A DNA stretch of 64,000 nt from Bacteroidaceae bacterium. GTDB taxonomy: Bacteria; Bacteroidota; Bacteroidia; Bacteroidales; Bacteroidaceae. The translations under genes and the position numbers were made by a program. The stretch is from NCBI GenBank assembly GCA_024401095.1, contig JAKSLR010000009.1, positions 1 to 64,000 on the forward strand, written 5' to 3'. Of this stretch, positions 52,585-60,385 are shown in pieces; the first letter of the stretch is position 1; each line of letters starts with the position of its first letter. Under the pieces are notes generated by a model. The model saw nothing but the letters and a program-made list of their open reading frames with translations, did not search any database and was not told where the DNA came from.

Positions 52585-53865
52585 TCATTCATAGAAAAGA
52601 CAGAAAGGAATGTAGTAAGTCAGTTTTGACTCCGGAAGTTGGAAGCTAAGGTAGTTTCCCGAATAGACTGTGGGACATCCAGTTTGTCCTTCAGTCTTTC
52701 CTATTTTATAATTTGCCACAGCATGGGCAAAGGTTGATGCTCCAGAATAAGTGCCTTCATTGACCTTTACAAATATTTTACCCTTGAATCGGGATTTGTC
52801 TTTATGATTGTTTGGTATACTTTTTTCTGTCATTTCATACAACGTTCCATCTGCTAAATCGGCTATGTTGGCGTAGATGTCTGGGTGATACTGTTTCATA
52901 TATTCTTTTGATAAAGCGCTGACTCTCATCACCGACTTGTGAAATAATTGGTATCGGGGATGTGTAATGTATGACAGCAGCAAATCTACACAACTGCTAC
53001 TTCCGCCAGAATTATCGCAAACATCTATTTCCAGCTCTTTTATTTGTTTTTGTGAGAGTATGGGAAATATAGAATCGCAGAAGGTTTTCAGTTCCTTTTC
53101 CCTATAGAAATTTGGAACATCAAGACGAGCCCTCTTGGAAGTTCCCAGCTTCATTGCGAATGTTCGTGCAGGCGTGATATTTCTGCGCATACCCAACATA
53201 TAATCTTTATATTCCACACTAGGAAGGACTTCTTGCGAAATTTTACCATCAGCTTCACGGTATTCCACCGAAATTGTAGATGGTGAACCATAGAGCATCC
53301 AATACAGAACGACAAAATATCCATTCAGAGATTTCTCCTTAATCTGATTTGAGTATTCAGAACCAACCAATGCATACATTCTAGCTACTATCTCTTCATT
53401 CTTGACACCATTGATGGATAGCACCTCATAACCTTTCTGAATAAAAGATTCTGAAGATACACAAAAATCAACCAGAATCTTGCCTTTATCCAATTTCAGA
53501 CTAAAGGGTAATACTTTACCATTTTGGTTACAATAATCACTGAACTCCTTCGTCGGGATCCTAAAAGTAGCGTGGCCATCCCTTATGCTGGCAAGCAACG
53601 GGGCAACTTTGAGGTAGAAATCTTTCTGAGACGATTCTTCAACAATTGTCTGCTCTATGGAATCTTTCAATGCGTCGAAACTTTGTTCGCTGATATAGTT
53701 GAAAGGTGCAGCATGAATAGACTTTACATGTGAATACAAAGTATTCAAGTCCTTTTTCTGTTGTGAGACAGACATTTGTGCCATTATTGTTTCCTTTAGG
53801 GTTGTCTGAGCCTGCAACGGGATAATCTCTAATAGGCAAATAAGAATAAAGAAGATATGTTTCAT
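52585..53865 (-). CDS. S41 family peptidase
   Basis: 426 residues with a signal peptide. An N-terminal helical region (F-Y-L-K-V-A-P-L-L-A-S-I-R-D-G-H-A-T-F) is followed by a partial PDZ-like stretch (V-L-S-I-N-G-V) and the C-terminal-processing-peptidase core: I-D-V-C-D-N-S-G-G-S-S-S-C, then K-I-F-V-K-V-N-E-G-T-Y-S-G-A-S-T-F-A, where the Ser of Y-S-G-A is the expected nucleophile. It is probably periplasmic or surface-exposed. It converges on the GLPGLI operon, but there is no evidence that it acts on those proteins. Confidence 0.85.
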   Translation of the reverse strand: MKHIFFILICLLEIIPLQAQTTLKETIMAQMSVSQQKKDLNTLYSHVKSIHAAPFNYISEQSFDALKDSIEQTIVEESSQKDFYLKVAPLLASIRDGHATFRIPTKEFSDYCNQNGKVLPFSLKLDKGKILVDFCVSSESFIQKGYEVLSINGVKNEEIVARMYALVGSEYSNQIKEKSLNGYFVVLYWMLYGSPSTISVEYREADGKISQEVLPSVEYKDYMLGMRRNITPARTFAMKLGTSKRARLDVPNFYREKELKTFCDSIFPILSQKQIKELEIDVCDNSGGSSSCVDLLLSYITHPRYQLFHKSVMRVSALSKEYMKQYHPDIYANIADLADGTLYEMTEKSIPNNHKDKSRFKGKIFVKVNEGTYSGASTFAHAVANYKIGKTEGQTGCPTVYSGNYLSFQLPESKLTYYIPFCLFYE

Positions 53866-53990
53866 ACTTGTTTGTTTATGGCAAAAATGGCTTATTTCTT
53901 GGCGTGCTGTTGTAATTTCAGCATTAATATCGTCAAGAGTCTAATCATGATCAATGGAAAACTCCTGCTGGGCACACTCAAACATTATTT

Positions 53991-55310
53991 TTATAGGAAA
54001 TCTATCATTCTGTCAGCCAACGACAGAGGAAGATTAAGCAACCCATCTCGCTTTTGGATGTTGCGTAGTGACATACGGACAGCAATGGCAGGATTATTCT
54101 TTTTTCTGTACTCGCTTAAACTCTTTGCCTGTATGCTCTCTTTTGACTTGACTTCCACAGGTATGATGTTATTCTTATGCTCAAGCAGAAATTCTATTTC
54201 GGCCTGATTGCCAGACGACCAATACAAAGGACTGCATCCTTGGCGTAACAGGCTCAGGAGTGCATAGTTTTCTGACATGACACCTTTGAACTCTGTGAAC
54301 AAACTGTTCTCTTGAGAGATTGTTGCGGGGTCAAGATGAAACATGCGCCTTAGCAGTCCTATATCATTAAGGTAGAGCTTGAATATCGAATCGTCCTTAT
54401 AAGCATCCAGAGGAAAGCGTGCAGTCTCAGTATTGTTCACTTTATGCACCAATCCCGCTCTGCACAGCCAGTCAACAGCCACCTCATATTCACGGGCTCT
54501 TGCACCTTTCTGAACTTCTGAATACTTAAACTTTTTATTATCTTTGGCCAGCTGTCGCTGCATACTGTCCCATACCTGCTGAATGCGAATCATCTCTGCA
54601 GGGGTTGCATACTTTGAGAAATCGAGGGGATAAGCACGCAGTATGTTGCTCAAAGTCTCGTCAACCTCGCGCAAATCTCGTGTCTCTATCCAATCGACTA
54701 CTGCTTCTGGCATTCCCCCAACAACCATATACAGCTTCAACTTCTCGTTTAGCTCCTGACGCAGGATTTCCGGTAGTGAATCTTCCAACTTCCAATCTCT
54801 TACAATGTGTGCCAGACGTTGGTCGTACGAATCAAGAAATTCGCTGAAGCTAAGCGGGTAGAGCGTCATGAAATCGACCATGCCGACAGGGAAAGACCTG
54901 CCTTTCTTCTTCATAGCTACCCCTAAGAGTGAGCCAGCACAAGCTACAGTATATTCTGGCGCATCTTCCTTGAAGTATTTGAGGCTGTTCAGAGCTTCAT
55001 CAGAGTCTTGTATCTCGTCAATTATCAGAAGTGTTTTCTCTGGTAATATCGGTTTTCCTTTGATCAGGCTTATCTGTTCTACTAATCTGTGAGGCTCTTT
55101 CGTCTTCTCAAACAGCTCACGGATGGTTACATCTTTGTCTATGTTGACTACGACAAAGTTGTCGAAACTCGTTGCACCAAATTTCTTCAACAGCCACGTT
55201 TTCCCTACCTGACGAGCTCCCTGCAGCATAAGGGGTTTACGCTTACGCTTTGTCTTCCACCTTACCATTTCATTAAGCAAATTGCGCTTAAGTTCAATTG
55301 TTTTTTCCAT
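53991..55310 (-). CDS. AAA ATPase with DUF4143 domain
   Basis: 439 residues. Walker A G-A-R-Q-V-G-K-T-W near residue 37, Walker B L-L-I-I-D-E-I-Q-D, and a C-terminal DUF4143 region with G-V-M-S-E-N-Y-A-L and Y-W-S-S-G-N-Q-A-E-I-E-F-L, the latter a nuclease-like pattern (E-x-K version V-E-V-K-S-K). Bacteroidetes genomes carry many such ATPases, often in variable regions; their biological role is unclear. It has its own promoter box (55343-55350) and no partner genes. The preceding 125 bases (53866-53990) hold nothing I can name. Confidence 0.9.
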   Translation of the reverse strand: MEKTIELKRNLLNEMVRWKTKRKRKPLMLQGARQVGKTWLLKKFGATSFDNFVVVNIDKDVTIRELFEKTKEPHRLVEQISLIKGKPILPEKTLLIIDEIQDSDEALNSLKYFKEDAPEYTVACAGSLLGVAMKKKGRSFPVGMVDFMTLYPLSFSEFLDSYDQRLAHIVRDWKLEDSLPEILRQELNEKLKLYMVVGGMPEAVVDWIETRDLREVDETLSNILRAYPLDFSKYATPAEMIRIQQVWDSMQRQLAKDNKKFKYSEVQKGARAREYEVAVDWLCRAGLVHKVNNTETARFPLDAYKDDSIFKLYLNDIGLLRRMFHLDPATISQENSLFTEFKGVMSENYALLSLLRQGCSPLYWSSGNQAEIEFLLEHKNNIIPVEVKSKESIQAKSLSEYRKKNNPAIAVRMSLRNIQKRDGLLNLPLSLADRMIDFL

Positions 55311-55342
55311 AGCCGTATGTTTCGTTGTAACTTTTAAGGTTA

Positions 55343-55350
55343 CAAAGATA
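55343..55350 (-). promoter_or_regulatory. -7 promoter box for the AAA ATPase gene
   Basis: TATCTTTG followed by TAACC on the minus strand, 33 bases before the ATG. Confidence 0.6.
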
Positions 55351-55536
55351 CAATAAACAAATGAGAGAAATGAATATATCTATAAAAAAAGTGTAATATC
55401 ACACATTTTTAATACGATATTTTGAGTAATATTACACAATTATGATAGATACGTCGTTCGCCAGAGATGTTTGCGGGTTGTAACTTCCGTCTTCTGTTTC
55501 AAGCTTAATTCTTCAAACAGTTCACTGTGGAGTTTA

Positions 55537-55632
55537 TACAGCTATACCTCCTATGGAACAGTATCGCAATACGAACGTTCCAGCGCACTCCGCGGACGCG
55601 AGATTCTGATTAGTTTATTCGTGAAGAAATGA
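55537..55632 (+). pseudogene. 3' end remnant of an outer-membrane barrel gene
   Basis: 32 codons including the stop are nearly identical to the last codons of the barrel gene at 49152-51737 (Y-S-Y-T-S-Y-G-T-V-S-Q-Y-E-R-S, then R-G-R-E-I-L-I-S-L-F-V-K-K and stop), with mostly silent changes. The similarity begins abruptly at 55537 and ends just after the TGAAAC that follows the stop. It overlaps the 3' end of the sigma-operon gene on the other strand. The preceding gap (55351-55536) also holds a short open stretch on the minus strand ending at 55443, possibly another gene remnant; it is too short to call. Confidence 0.85.
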
Positions 55633-55977
55633 AACTGCCAGCATGCTGACACTCACCACACAAGCGCTGGTCAGGAGAGCTAATCCTGCAGTAAAAAGTA
55701 ACTGTGGCTGTGGCATGAACTTGCTAAGGCATTCTGGAATCTGAAAGGTTATCATATCCAGAGGCAGGCAGCAAAGTCCCACACCACAGAATACCCCCAG
55801 CACTAAGGCTACCCCAATGGCTAACCGGTAGCTGCGCTTTTGGTTTTCCTGCTCTTCTTTCAGAAATTCTACCGCATTCATCTTGCGCTCCAAGGCAGTC
55901 ATGAATTGCTCGTCATCAGTTAAATCTGGAGCAGACGAAAGGAACAGGTTCTCTAATTCTTTATCTTTTTCAATCAT
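55615..55977 (-). CDS. Small membrane protein of the sigma-factor operon
   Basis: 120 residues. A cytoplasmic N-terminal part of about 47 residues, acidic then basic (D-D-E-Q-F-M-T-A-L-E-R-K-M), is followed by two membrane helices (A-I-G-V-A-L-V-L-G-V-F and F-T-A-G-L-A-L-L-T-S). Its ATG overlaps the stop of the sigma-factor gene. Position and layout suggest an anti-sigma-like regulator, but there is no recognised anti-sigma or zinc-binding motif. Its last codons overlap the barrel-gene remnant, so its C-terminus may have changed when that fragment arrived. Confidence 0.7.
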   Translation of the reverse strand: MIEKDKELENLFLSSAPDLTDDEQFMTALERKMNAVEFLKEEQENQKRSYRLAIGVALVLGVFCGVGLCCLPLDMITFQIPECLSKFMPQPQLLFTAGLALLTSACVVSVSMLAVSFLHE

Positions 55978-56450
55978 CGTTTCAATACTTTTTTCAGATT
56001 ATCACGACCGCGTGACAGTTGCTTTTTCACAGCATCCTCACTGGAACCCGTAATTACGGCAATCTCTCTGATGGAATAGTTGTTTAAATAGAAAAGCGTA
56101 AGTGCAGAACGTTCCTTTGGCTGTAGCGTACTCAACGCCAGATACAAGTCTTGATACTGGTAATGAGCATCGGCAGTGGAGTTGCTTTGCATACCTTTTG
56201 CATCCTCCAAAGATTCAAAGGTACGCATGCTGGCTTTATGGTTCAAAAACGTGTTATACGCTATTTTGAAGAGCCAGGCGCGGAACTTGTCAGCATCGGA
56301 AAAGTCGGTTGATGCCAGATATGCCTTGATGCAGGCATCTTGCGCGATATCGTCGGCATCATCCATCTTTCCGCAACAGAGTGCAAGCAGGAATCCTCGA
56401 AGGGCTTTCTGCTCACGTTTCACTCTGTTTGTAAATTCTTCCTTTGTCAC
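55974..56450 (-). CDS. ECF-type RNA polymerase sigma factor
   Basis: 158 residues. Region 2 near residues 25-75 (D-D-A-D-D-I-A-Q-D-A-C-I-K-A-Y, F-R-A-W-L-F-K-I-A-Y-N) and region 4 helix-turn-helix near residues 108-155 (L-Q-P-K-E-R-S-A-L-T-L-F-Y, S-I-R-E-I-A-V-I-T-G-S-S-E-D-A-V-K-K-Q-L-S-R-G-R). It overlaps both neighbours by four bases (ATGA), so the three genes form a tightly coupled operon. The target promoter is unknown. Confidence 0.93.
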   Translation of the reverse strand: MTKEEFTNRVKREQKALRGFLLALCCGKMDDADDIAQDACIKAYLASTDFSDADKFRAWLFKIAYNTFLNHKASMRTFESLEDAKGMQSNSTADAHYQYQDLYLALSTLQPKERSALTLFYLNNYSIREIAVITGSSEDAVKKQLSRGRDNLKKVLKR

Positions 56451-56902
56451 TCTTCCACCTTGGTAAGGTTAGACGTTTCAGCTTCAATCTCTTTTGCCAG
56501 CATTCTTTTTCCTACAAAGAAGGTGAACAGGAATGCTAGACCGATAGCCATGAAAATGCCACATACAGGAAGTATACCAGGGCCTATGGCAATAGAGTTT
56601 GGAGTTACATATCCATCGTCTGTAGCTCTACCGATGACGTAGAGCACGAGTAGCATGATACCAATGAAGGTAAAGGTACATCCCCACTGTAGTTGACTCA
56701 ACAAGCGCATCTTGATGGTTTTTCCCGTTTTTCCCATCATCTTGAAGAAAGACTTGGCATCCATGTTTGGGTTCTTCTCCAGCATGGCTAGAAACATTTC
56801 TTTGCGTTGTTTCTCCATGGTTATCTTATGCCAGTAAACCAGATAAATGATGAAAATGGGCAAGAATACACAAATGCCTAAAGGTACAAAAATTTCTTCC
56901 AT
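56447..56902 (-). CDS. DUF6249-like membrane protein
   Basis: 151 residues with three predicted membrane helices (residues 7-23, ~73-90 and ~107-127) separated by a basic segment (K-I-T-M-E-K-Q-R-K-E-M-F). It is the first gene of the operon; similar proteins with the same M-x-x-x-x-V-P-L start are usually found next to ECF sigma factors in Bacteroidetes. It overlaps the sigma gene by four bases. It may sense or anchor the sigma circuit; no direct evidence. Confidence 0.75.
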   Translation of the reverse strand: MEEIFVPLGICVFLPIFIIYLVYWHKITMEKQRKEMFLAMLEKNPNMDAKSFFKMMGKTGKTIKMRLLSQLQWGCTFTFIGIMLLVLYVIGRATDDGYVTPNSIAIGPGILPVCGIFMAIGLAFLFTFFVGKRMLAKEIEAETSNLTKVEE

Positions 56903-56934
56903 ATTTCGAATTTTTAAATTTATATCCTTGTTTT

Positions 56935-56948
56935 ATGAACCGGTTCAT
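56935..56948. promoter_or_regulatory. Perfect 14-bp palindrome upstream of the sigma-factor operon
   Basis: ATGAACCGGTTCAT is a perfect palindrome 33 bases before the first gene of the operon. It could be an operator. No protein is known to bind it. Confidence 0.4.
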
Positions 56949-57092
56949 ATATATAACAAGTGAACAGGCAGTAAAGTGACAAACAATTTAAGTTTTTTGT
57001 AGATATACTCGTTATTTTTAGTTCAAACTCTGTTTTAGTGTTAACAGAGGTCTGTCAGCTTTTGGCGGTGATGCATTAAAACTTGTCGATTA

Positions 57093-57100
57093 CAAATATA
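57093..57100 (-). promoter_or_regulatory. Possible -7 box for the sigma-factor operon
   Basis: TATATTTG followed by TAATC on the minus strand, about 190 bases before the first gene. It would give a long leader including the palindrome at 56935-56948. Confidence 0.35.
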
Positions 57101-57124
57101 AGAAAAATTTTTCAGCAAAACATG

Positions 57125-57387
57125 CCAACACCCCACATTTTCGTTATAATATAGTGAAAATAAGCTAGTTAGTTGGGTAGGGTGTTTGTCAAACACCTAT
57201 CACAACACCCCACCCAACACCTCACATGAAATTATGTCATTTTTAAAATTTTAGATGGAATAATCTTAGCTGAGTGCAATTTTGGTGATAGGTGTATGAT
57301 AGGTGTTGTGATAGGTGTTGAGACAACACCTATCATGTGTAAGTAATTGAAATTCTGTAGAATATCCTATCTGATGTGGGGTGTTGG
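57125..57387. repeat. Nested inverted-repeat element between the sigma operon and GH28
   Basis: Outer arms: CCAACACCCCACAT (57125-57138) and its exact reverse complement (57374-57387). Inner arms: an 18-bp sequence (57192-57209) and its exact reverse complement (57302-57319). A third pair, ATGATAGGTGTTGT (57296-57309) with ACAACACCTATCAT (57323-57336), competes with the inner arms. The core unit GATAGGTGTTG occurs several times in both orientations. There is no open frame inside. It resembles a MITE-like or iteron-like element; no source element was identified. Confidence 0.7.
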
Positions 57388-57467
57388 GTGTTTTCTTGAA
57401 AAAAATAGGTATAGATTAGCCGCAATCATAGCTTAAGACCGGCCGGAATCACTACTTAAGCATGAAA

Positions 57468-57529
57468 AAGTCCGTAAGTACGGACTTGCTTGTCCGTCCT
57501 TACGGACAGAGTTGTCCGTCAAGTCGGAC
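57468..57529. repeat. Three tandem palindromes with GTCCG/CGGAC cores
   Basis: 57468-57487 (AAGTCCGTA then TACGGACTT), 57491-57508 (TGTCCGT then ACGGACA), and 57514-57529 (GTCCG then CGGAC) lie back to back, about 34 bases upstream of the GH28 promoter. They may be operators, a terminator array or repeat units of unknown role. Confidence 0.55.
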
Positions 57530-57562
57530 TATTGCTATGTTTGTAGTTCCGGCAAAATATAT

Positions 57563-57570
57563 TACCTTTG
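57563..57570 (+). promoter_or_regulatory. -7 promoter box for the GH28 gene
   Basis: TACCTTTG followed by CAAA, 33 bases before the ATG. Confidence 0.65.
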
Positions 57571-57603
57571 CAAAAGGCATCATAACAAAGACTGTATTTT
57601 TAT

Positions 57604-59073
57604 ATGAAGGATAGATTTCTTTTTACTTTTACGTTTTTCCTTTTATGCATATCAGGTTTTTCTCATCCGATAACAATACGTATTTCGGATAAGGGTGGGG
57701 TAAATGATGGAAAGACCCTTAATACAAAAGTTTTACAGGCGTGTATAGATGAGGTGGCAAATTCCAAGGAGGGAGGCCGCGTAGAAATAGGACCCGGTCT
57801 GTGGCTTACAGGTTCTGTAGAATTAAAAAGCAATGTAGAATTGTTCCTTACCGAAAATGCTGTTCTTTTAGGTAGTACTGATCCCTATGATTACGATGGT
57901 GAATCACAACTAGGAATAAGGAAAGACGAGGATGTTCACGATGGATTGATTGTGGCAAATGGTGCAAAAAACATCCGTATTTGCGGCTCTGGAATCATTG
58001 ATGGGCAAGGTTTGGCTTTGGCATTGGCCATTGATAGCCTTCATCATATAGGAGTACGTGTAGATCCTAATTACAATGTAAAACGAATGCGACCAGGTAC
58101 TCGTCCTAAACTGTTCTTTTTGGAAGGTTCTGAAAACATTTGCATTGAGGGATTGACATTGAAAAACAGTGCAGGGTGGGGACTTTCGCTTCACAAAAGC
58201 TCTAATGTCTTGATTGATGGTGTGAAGATTATCAATCGTGCTTACTGGAATAATGACGGTATTGATATGAACGATTGTTGGCAGGTTGTAGTCCAGAACT
58301 GTGATGTTAATTCAGGAGATGATGGCATTTGCCTGAAAAGTGATGATCCGGATTCCTGTTGTGAGAATATTATGATACGAAATTGCCGAATTGCATCCTC
58401 TGCAAGTGCCGTGAAATTTGGCACATCGTCTTATGGTGGCTTCAAGAAAATAACTGTACAAGATATTTATGTATACGATACTTTCCGGTCTGCTATAGCC
58501 CTGGAGTGCGTGGATGGTGGTATATTGGAAGATGTAGCTGTAAAGAACATTACGGCAGTAAATACAGGTAACCCTATTTTTATTTGTCTCGGGGCGCGCC
58601 ATAATCCGGGGAAAGGCATTTGCCGGAATATTACTATTCAGAATTTAAAAGCCGAAGTCCCTTTTGGAAGACCCGATGAGAATTATGATTTGCGTGGACC
58701 AGAAGTGAATTATTTCCATAATCCATGGCCGTCTAGTATTGCTGGATTACTGGGTCAATATATAGAAAATGTTCTTTTGCAGGATATAGAGATTACTTAT
58801 CCCGGACGTGCATCAAAAGCGATGGCTTATATGGGGCTATATCGTGTCAAGGAAGTAAATGAGGCAGCTCAGTCTTCTCCAGAGTTTACCATGTATGGTG
58901 AATTGCCGTCATGGGCTTTCTATGTCCGTCATGTAAAGGGTATAAGATTCAAGAACGTGAAGGTGTCTTTGGCAGATAAAGATTTTCGTCCGGCTTTTGT
59001 TTTCGATGACGTAAAAGAGAAGACGCTGGAAAATGTGAACCAACCAGATAGCCAGATTTACTGTGTAGAATAA
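57604..59073 (+). CDS. GH28 family glycoside hydrolase (polygalacturonase-like)
   Basis: 489 residues with a signal peptide and a right-handed beta-helix. Catalytic pattern of GH28: N-N-D-G-I-D with Asp218, and S-G-D-D-G-I-C-L-K-S with Asp239 and Asp240. The G-H-G motif of classical polygalacturonases is replaced by K-F-G-T-S-S-Y-G-G, a change seen in side branches of the family. It probably hydrolyses a galacturonan or related pectic linkage outside the cytoplasm. No other pectin genes or SusC/SusD pair are next to it, so its full substrate is open. Confidence 0.9.
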   Translation: MKDRFLFTFTFFLLCISGFSHPITIRISDKGGVNDGKTLNTKVLQACIDEVANSKEGGRVEIGPGLWLTGSVELKSNVELFLTENAVLLGSTDPYDYDGESQLGIRKDEDVHDGLIVANGAKNIRICGSGIIDGQGLALALAIDSLHHIGVRVDPNYNVKRMRPGTRPKLFFLEGSENICIEGLTLKNSAGWGLSLHKSSNVLIDGVKIINRAYWNNDGIDMNDCWQVVVQNCDVNSGDDGICLKSDDPDSCCENIMIRNCRIASSASAVKFGTSSYGGFKKITVQDIYVYDTFRSAIALECVDGGILEDVAVKNITAVNTGNPIFICLGARHNPGKGICRNITIQNLKAEVPFGRPDENYDLRGPEVNYFHNPWPSSIAGLLGQYIENVLLQDIEITYPGRASKAMAYMGLYRVKEVNEAAQSSPEFTMYGELPSWAFYVRHVKGIRFKNVKVSLADKDFRPAFVFDDVKEKTLENVNQPDSQIYCVE

Positions 59074-59142
59074 ACGAGGGCTCAAGAATCTAAAAAACGA
59101 CATGAAATTTGCTTCCTTTTTTCGTAATTTTGCAAATTTGTG

Positions 59143-59150
59143 TATCTTTG
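59143..59150 (+). promoter_or_regulatory. -7 promoter box for the histidine-decarboxylase-like gene
   Basis: TATCTTTG followed by CCTG, 30 bases before the ATG. A second similar box, TAATTTTG at 59126-59133, lies just upstream. Confidence 0.6.
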
Positions 59151-59179
59151 CCTGTGAATTTTGTTAGGTTTTTTTTGTA

Positions 59180-60382
59180 ATGGATAATATCGTTGACTTT
59201 AAGAATACAGAGGAATCACATATTGTACCTTCTGGCTTCCCGGAACTTGATGAGTGGGTTGAGGTAATTAACAAAGCTCGTCCTATAACCTTTGGCTATC
59301 CTGCGAATAATAACATGGATATGTCTGATTTCTACGAATGGTTTTTCGCTAATGGCTTGTCCAAGGCATCCTTGAACAATGCCGGTGATCCATTTTCGGG
59401 CAATAAGGGCTATGCTCTTTCATCTTCTAAATTTGAGCGTGAAGTTATAGAATGGTTTGCGCCTTATTATGGATTCAATGCAAAGAAGGTATGGGGAATA
59501 GTAACCATGAGTGGTACCGATGGCAATAATCACGGTATTTTCTTTGGAGTAAAGTATCTGCGAAAGAAAACGGGTAAGAATCCTGTCTTGTATGTGTCCG
59601 ATGAGGCTCATTACAGCAACTACAGATTGGCCGACTTGCAGAATCTGGAGGCACGCATTGTCAAGTCTGATATTTATGGATGCATGATTCCTGAAGAACT
59701 GGAGAAGGTTTTGGATCCTACTCGTCCTTGCTTGATTATCTATGCCATGGGTAGTACGTTCAAGGGTTCTATTGATAATCAGAAGGCATTGAATGCTGTT
59801 TTGGCCAAGTATCCGGAGATGGAAGTCTATCGCCATGTAGATGCTGCTCTTTTCGGTGGTTATTTGCCTTTTAGTGAGTTTGCCGATAAAATCAGTCATC
59901 AAGAACTGGGCTATCAGTCCATAGCCATAAGTAGCCATAAGTTCTTCAGTATCGACTCTCCTTCTGGTCTATTCATCTGTGAGCGTGAGATCTACGATGC
60001 ACAAACCGATTTCAATGTGCTATACCTGAATAACAATATGCGTATGATTAATTGCTCTCGTTCAGCTATAGAACCATTGAAATTCTGGTGGCTGATCAAG
60101 AAGAAAGGTTATGCCGGATGGCGTGCTGAAGCTATGCAGATTTCTGCCATGACTTTTTACCTTATCTTCTGCTTGAAGAAAATTGACTGGCCATTCTGGT
60201 ATAATGAATGCAGCAACACGGTTCTGTTTAAGCGCCCGTCGGCTTACGTCATGGATAAGTATTCTCTTTCTGCCGGTTATGATGAACGCCTAGGAGGTGA
60301 ATTAGCCCATATTGTGGTTATGCAGCATGTCCTCAGAAAGGGAATAGACCAGTTTATTGAAGATCTGGTCAAAGAAAAATAA
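59180..60382 (+). CDS. PLP-dependent decarboxylase, histidine-decarboxylase-like
   Basis: 400 residues, group II decarboxylase fold. Motifs: M-S-G-T-D-G-N-N-H-G near residue 114, S-D-E-A-H-Y-S-N, H-V-D-A-A-L-F-G-G, and the PLP site S-S-H-K-F-F with Lys254. Length and motif spacing match the group of bacterial PLP histidine decarboxylases (as in Morganella) more than glutamate or tyrosine decarboxylases. Its product would then be histamine. No histidine/histamine antiporter is adjacent in the operon sense; a DMT transporter lies convergently after it. Substrate assignment is by motif and length only. Confidence 0.75.
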   Translation: MDNIVDFKNTEESHIVPSGFPELDEWVEVINKARPITFGYPANNNMDMSDFYEWFFANGLSKASLNNAGDPFSGNKGYALSSSKFEREVIEWFAPYYGFNAKKVWGIVTMSGTDGNNHGIFFGVKYLRKKTGKNPVLYVSDEAHYSNYRLADLQNLEARIVKSDIYGCMIPEELEKVLDPTRPCLIIYAMGSTFKGSIDNQKALNAVLAKYPEMEVYRHVDAALFGGYLPFSEFADKISHQELGYQSIAISSHKFFSIDSPSGLFICEREIYDAQTDFNVLYLNNNMRMINCSRSAIEPLKFWWLIKKKGYAGWRAEAMQISAMTFYLIFCLKKIDWPFWYNECSNTVLFKRPSAYVMDKYSLSAGYDERLGGELAHIVVMQHVLRKGIDQFIEDLVKEK

Positions 60383-60385
60383 AAA

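Noticed and set aside
55443..55536. Short minus-strand frame before the barrel remnant as a gene
   Set aside because: Fewer than 35 codons, no start codon in a good place, no recognised family; at most the tail of a lost gene.
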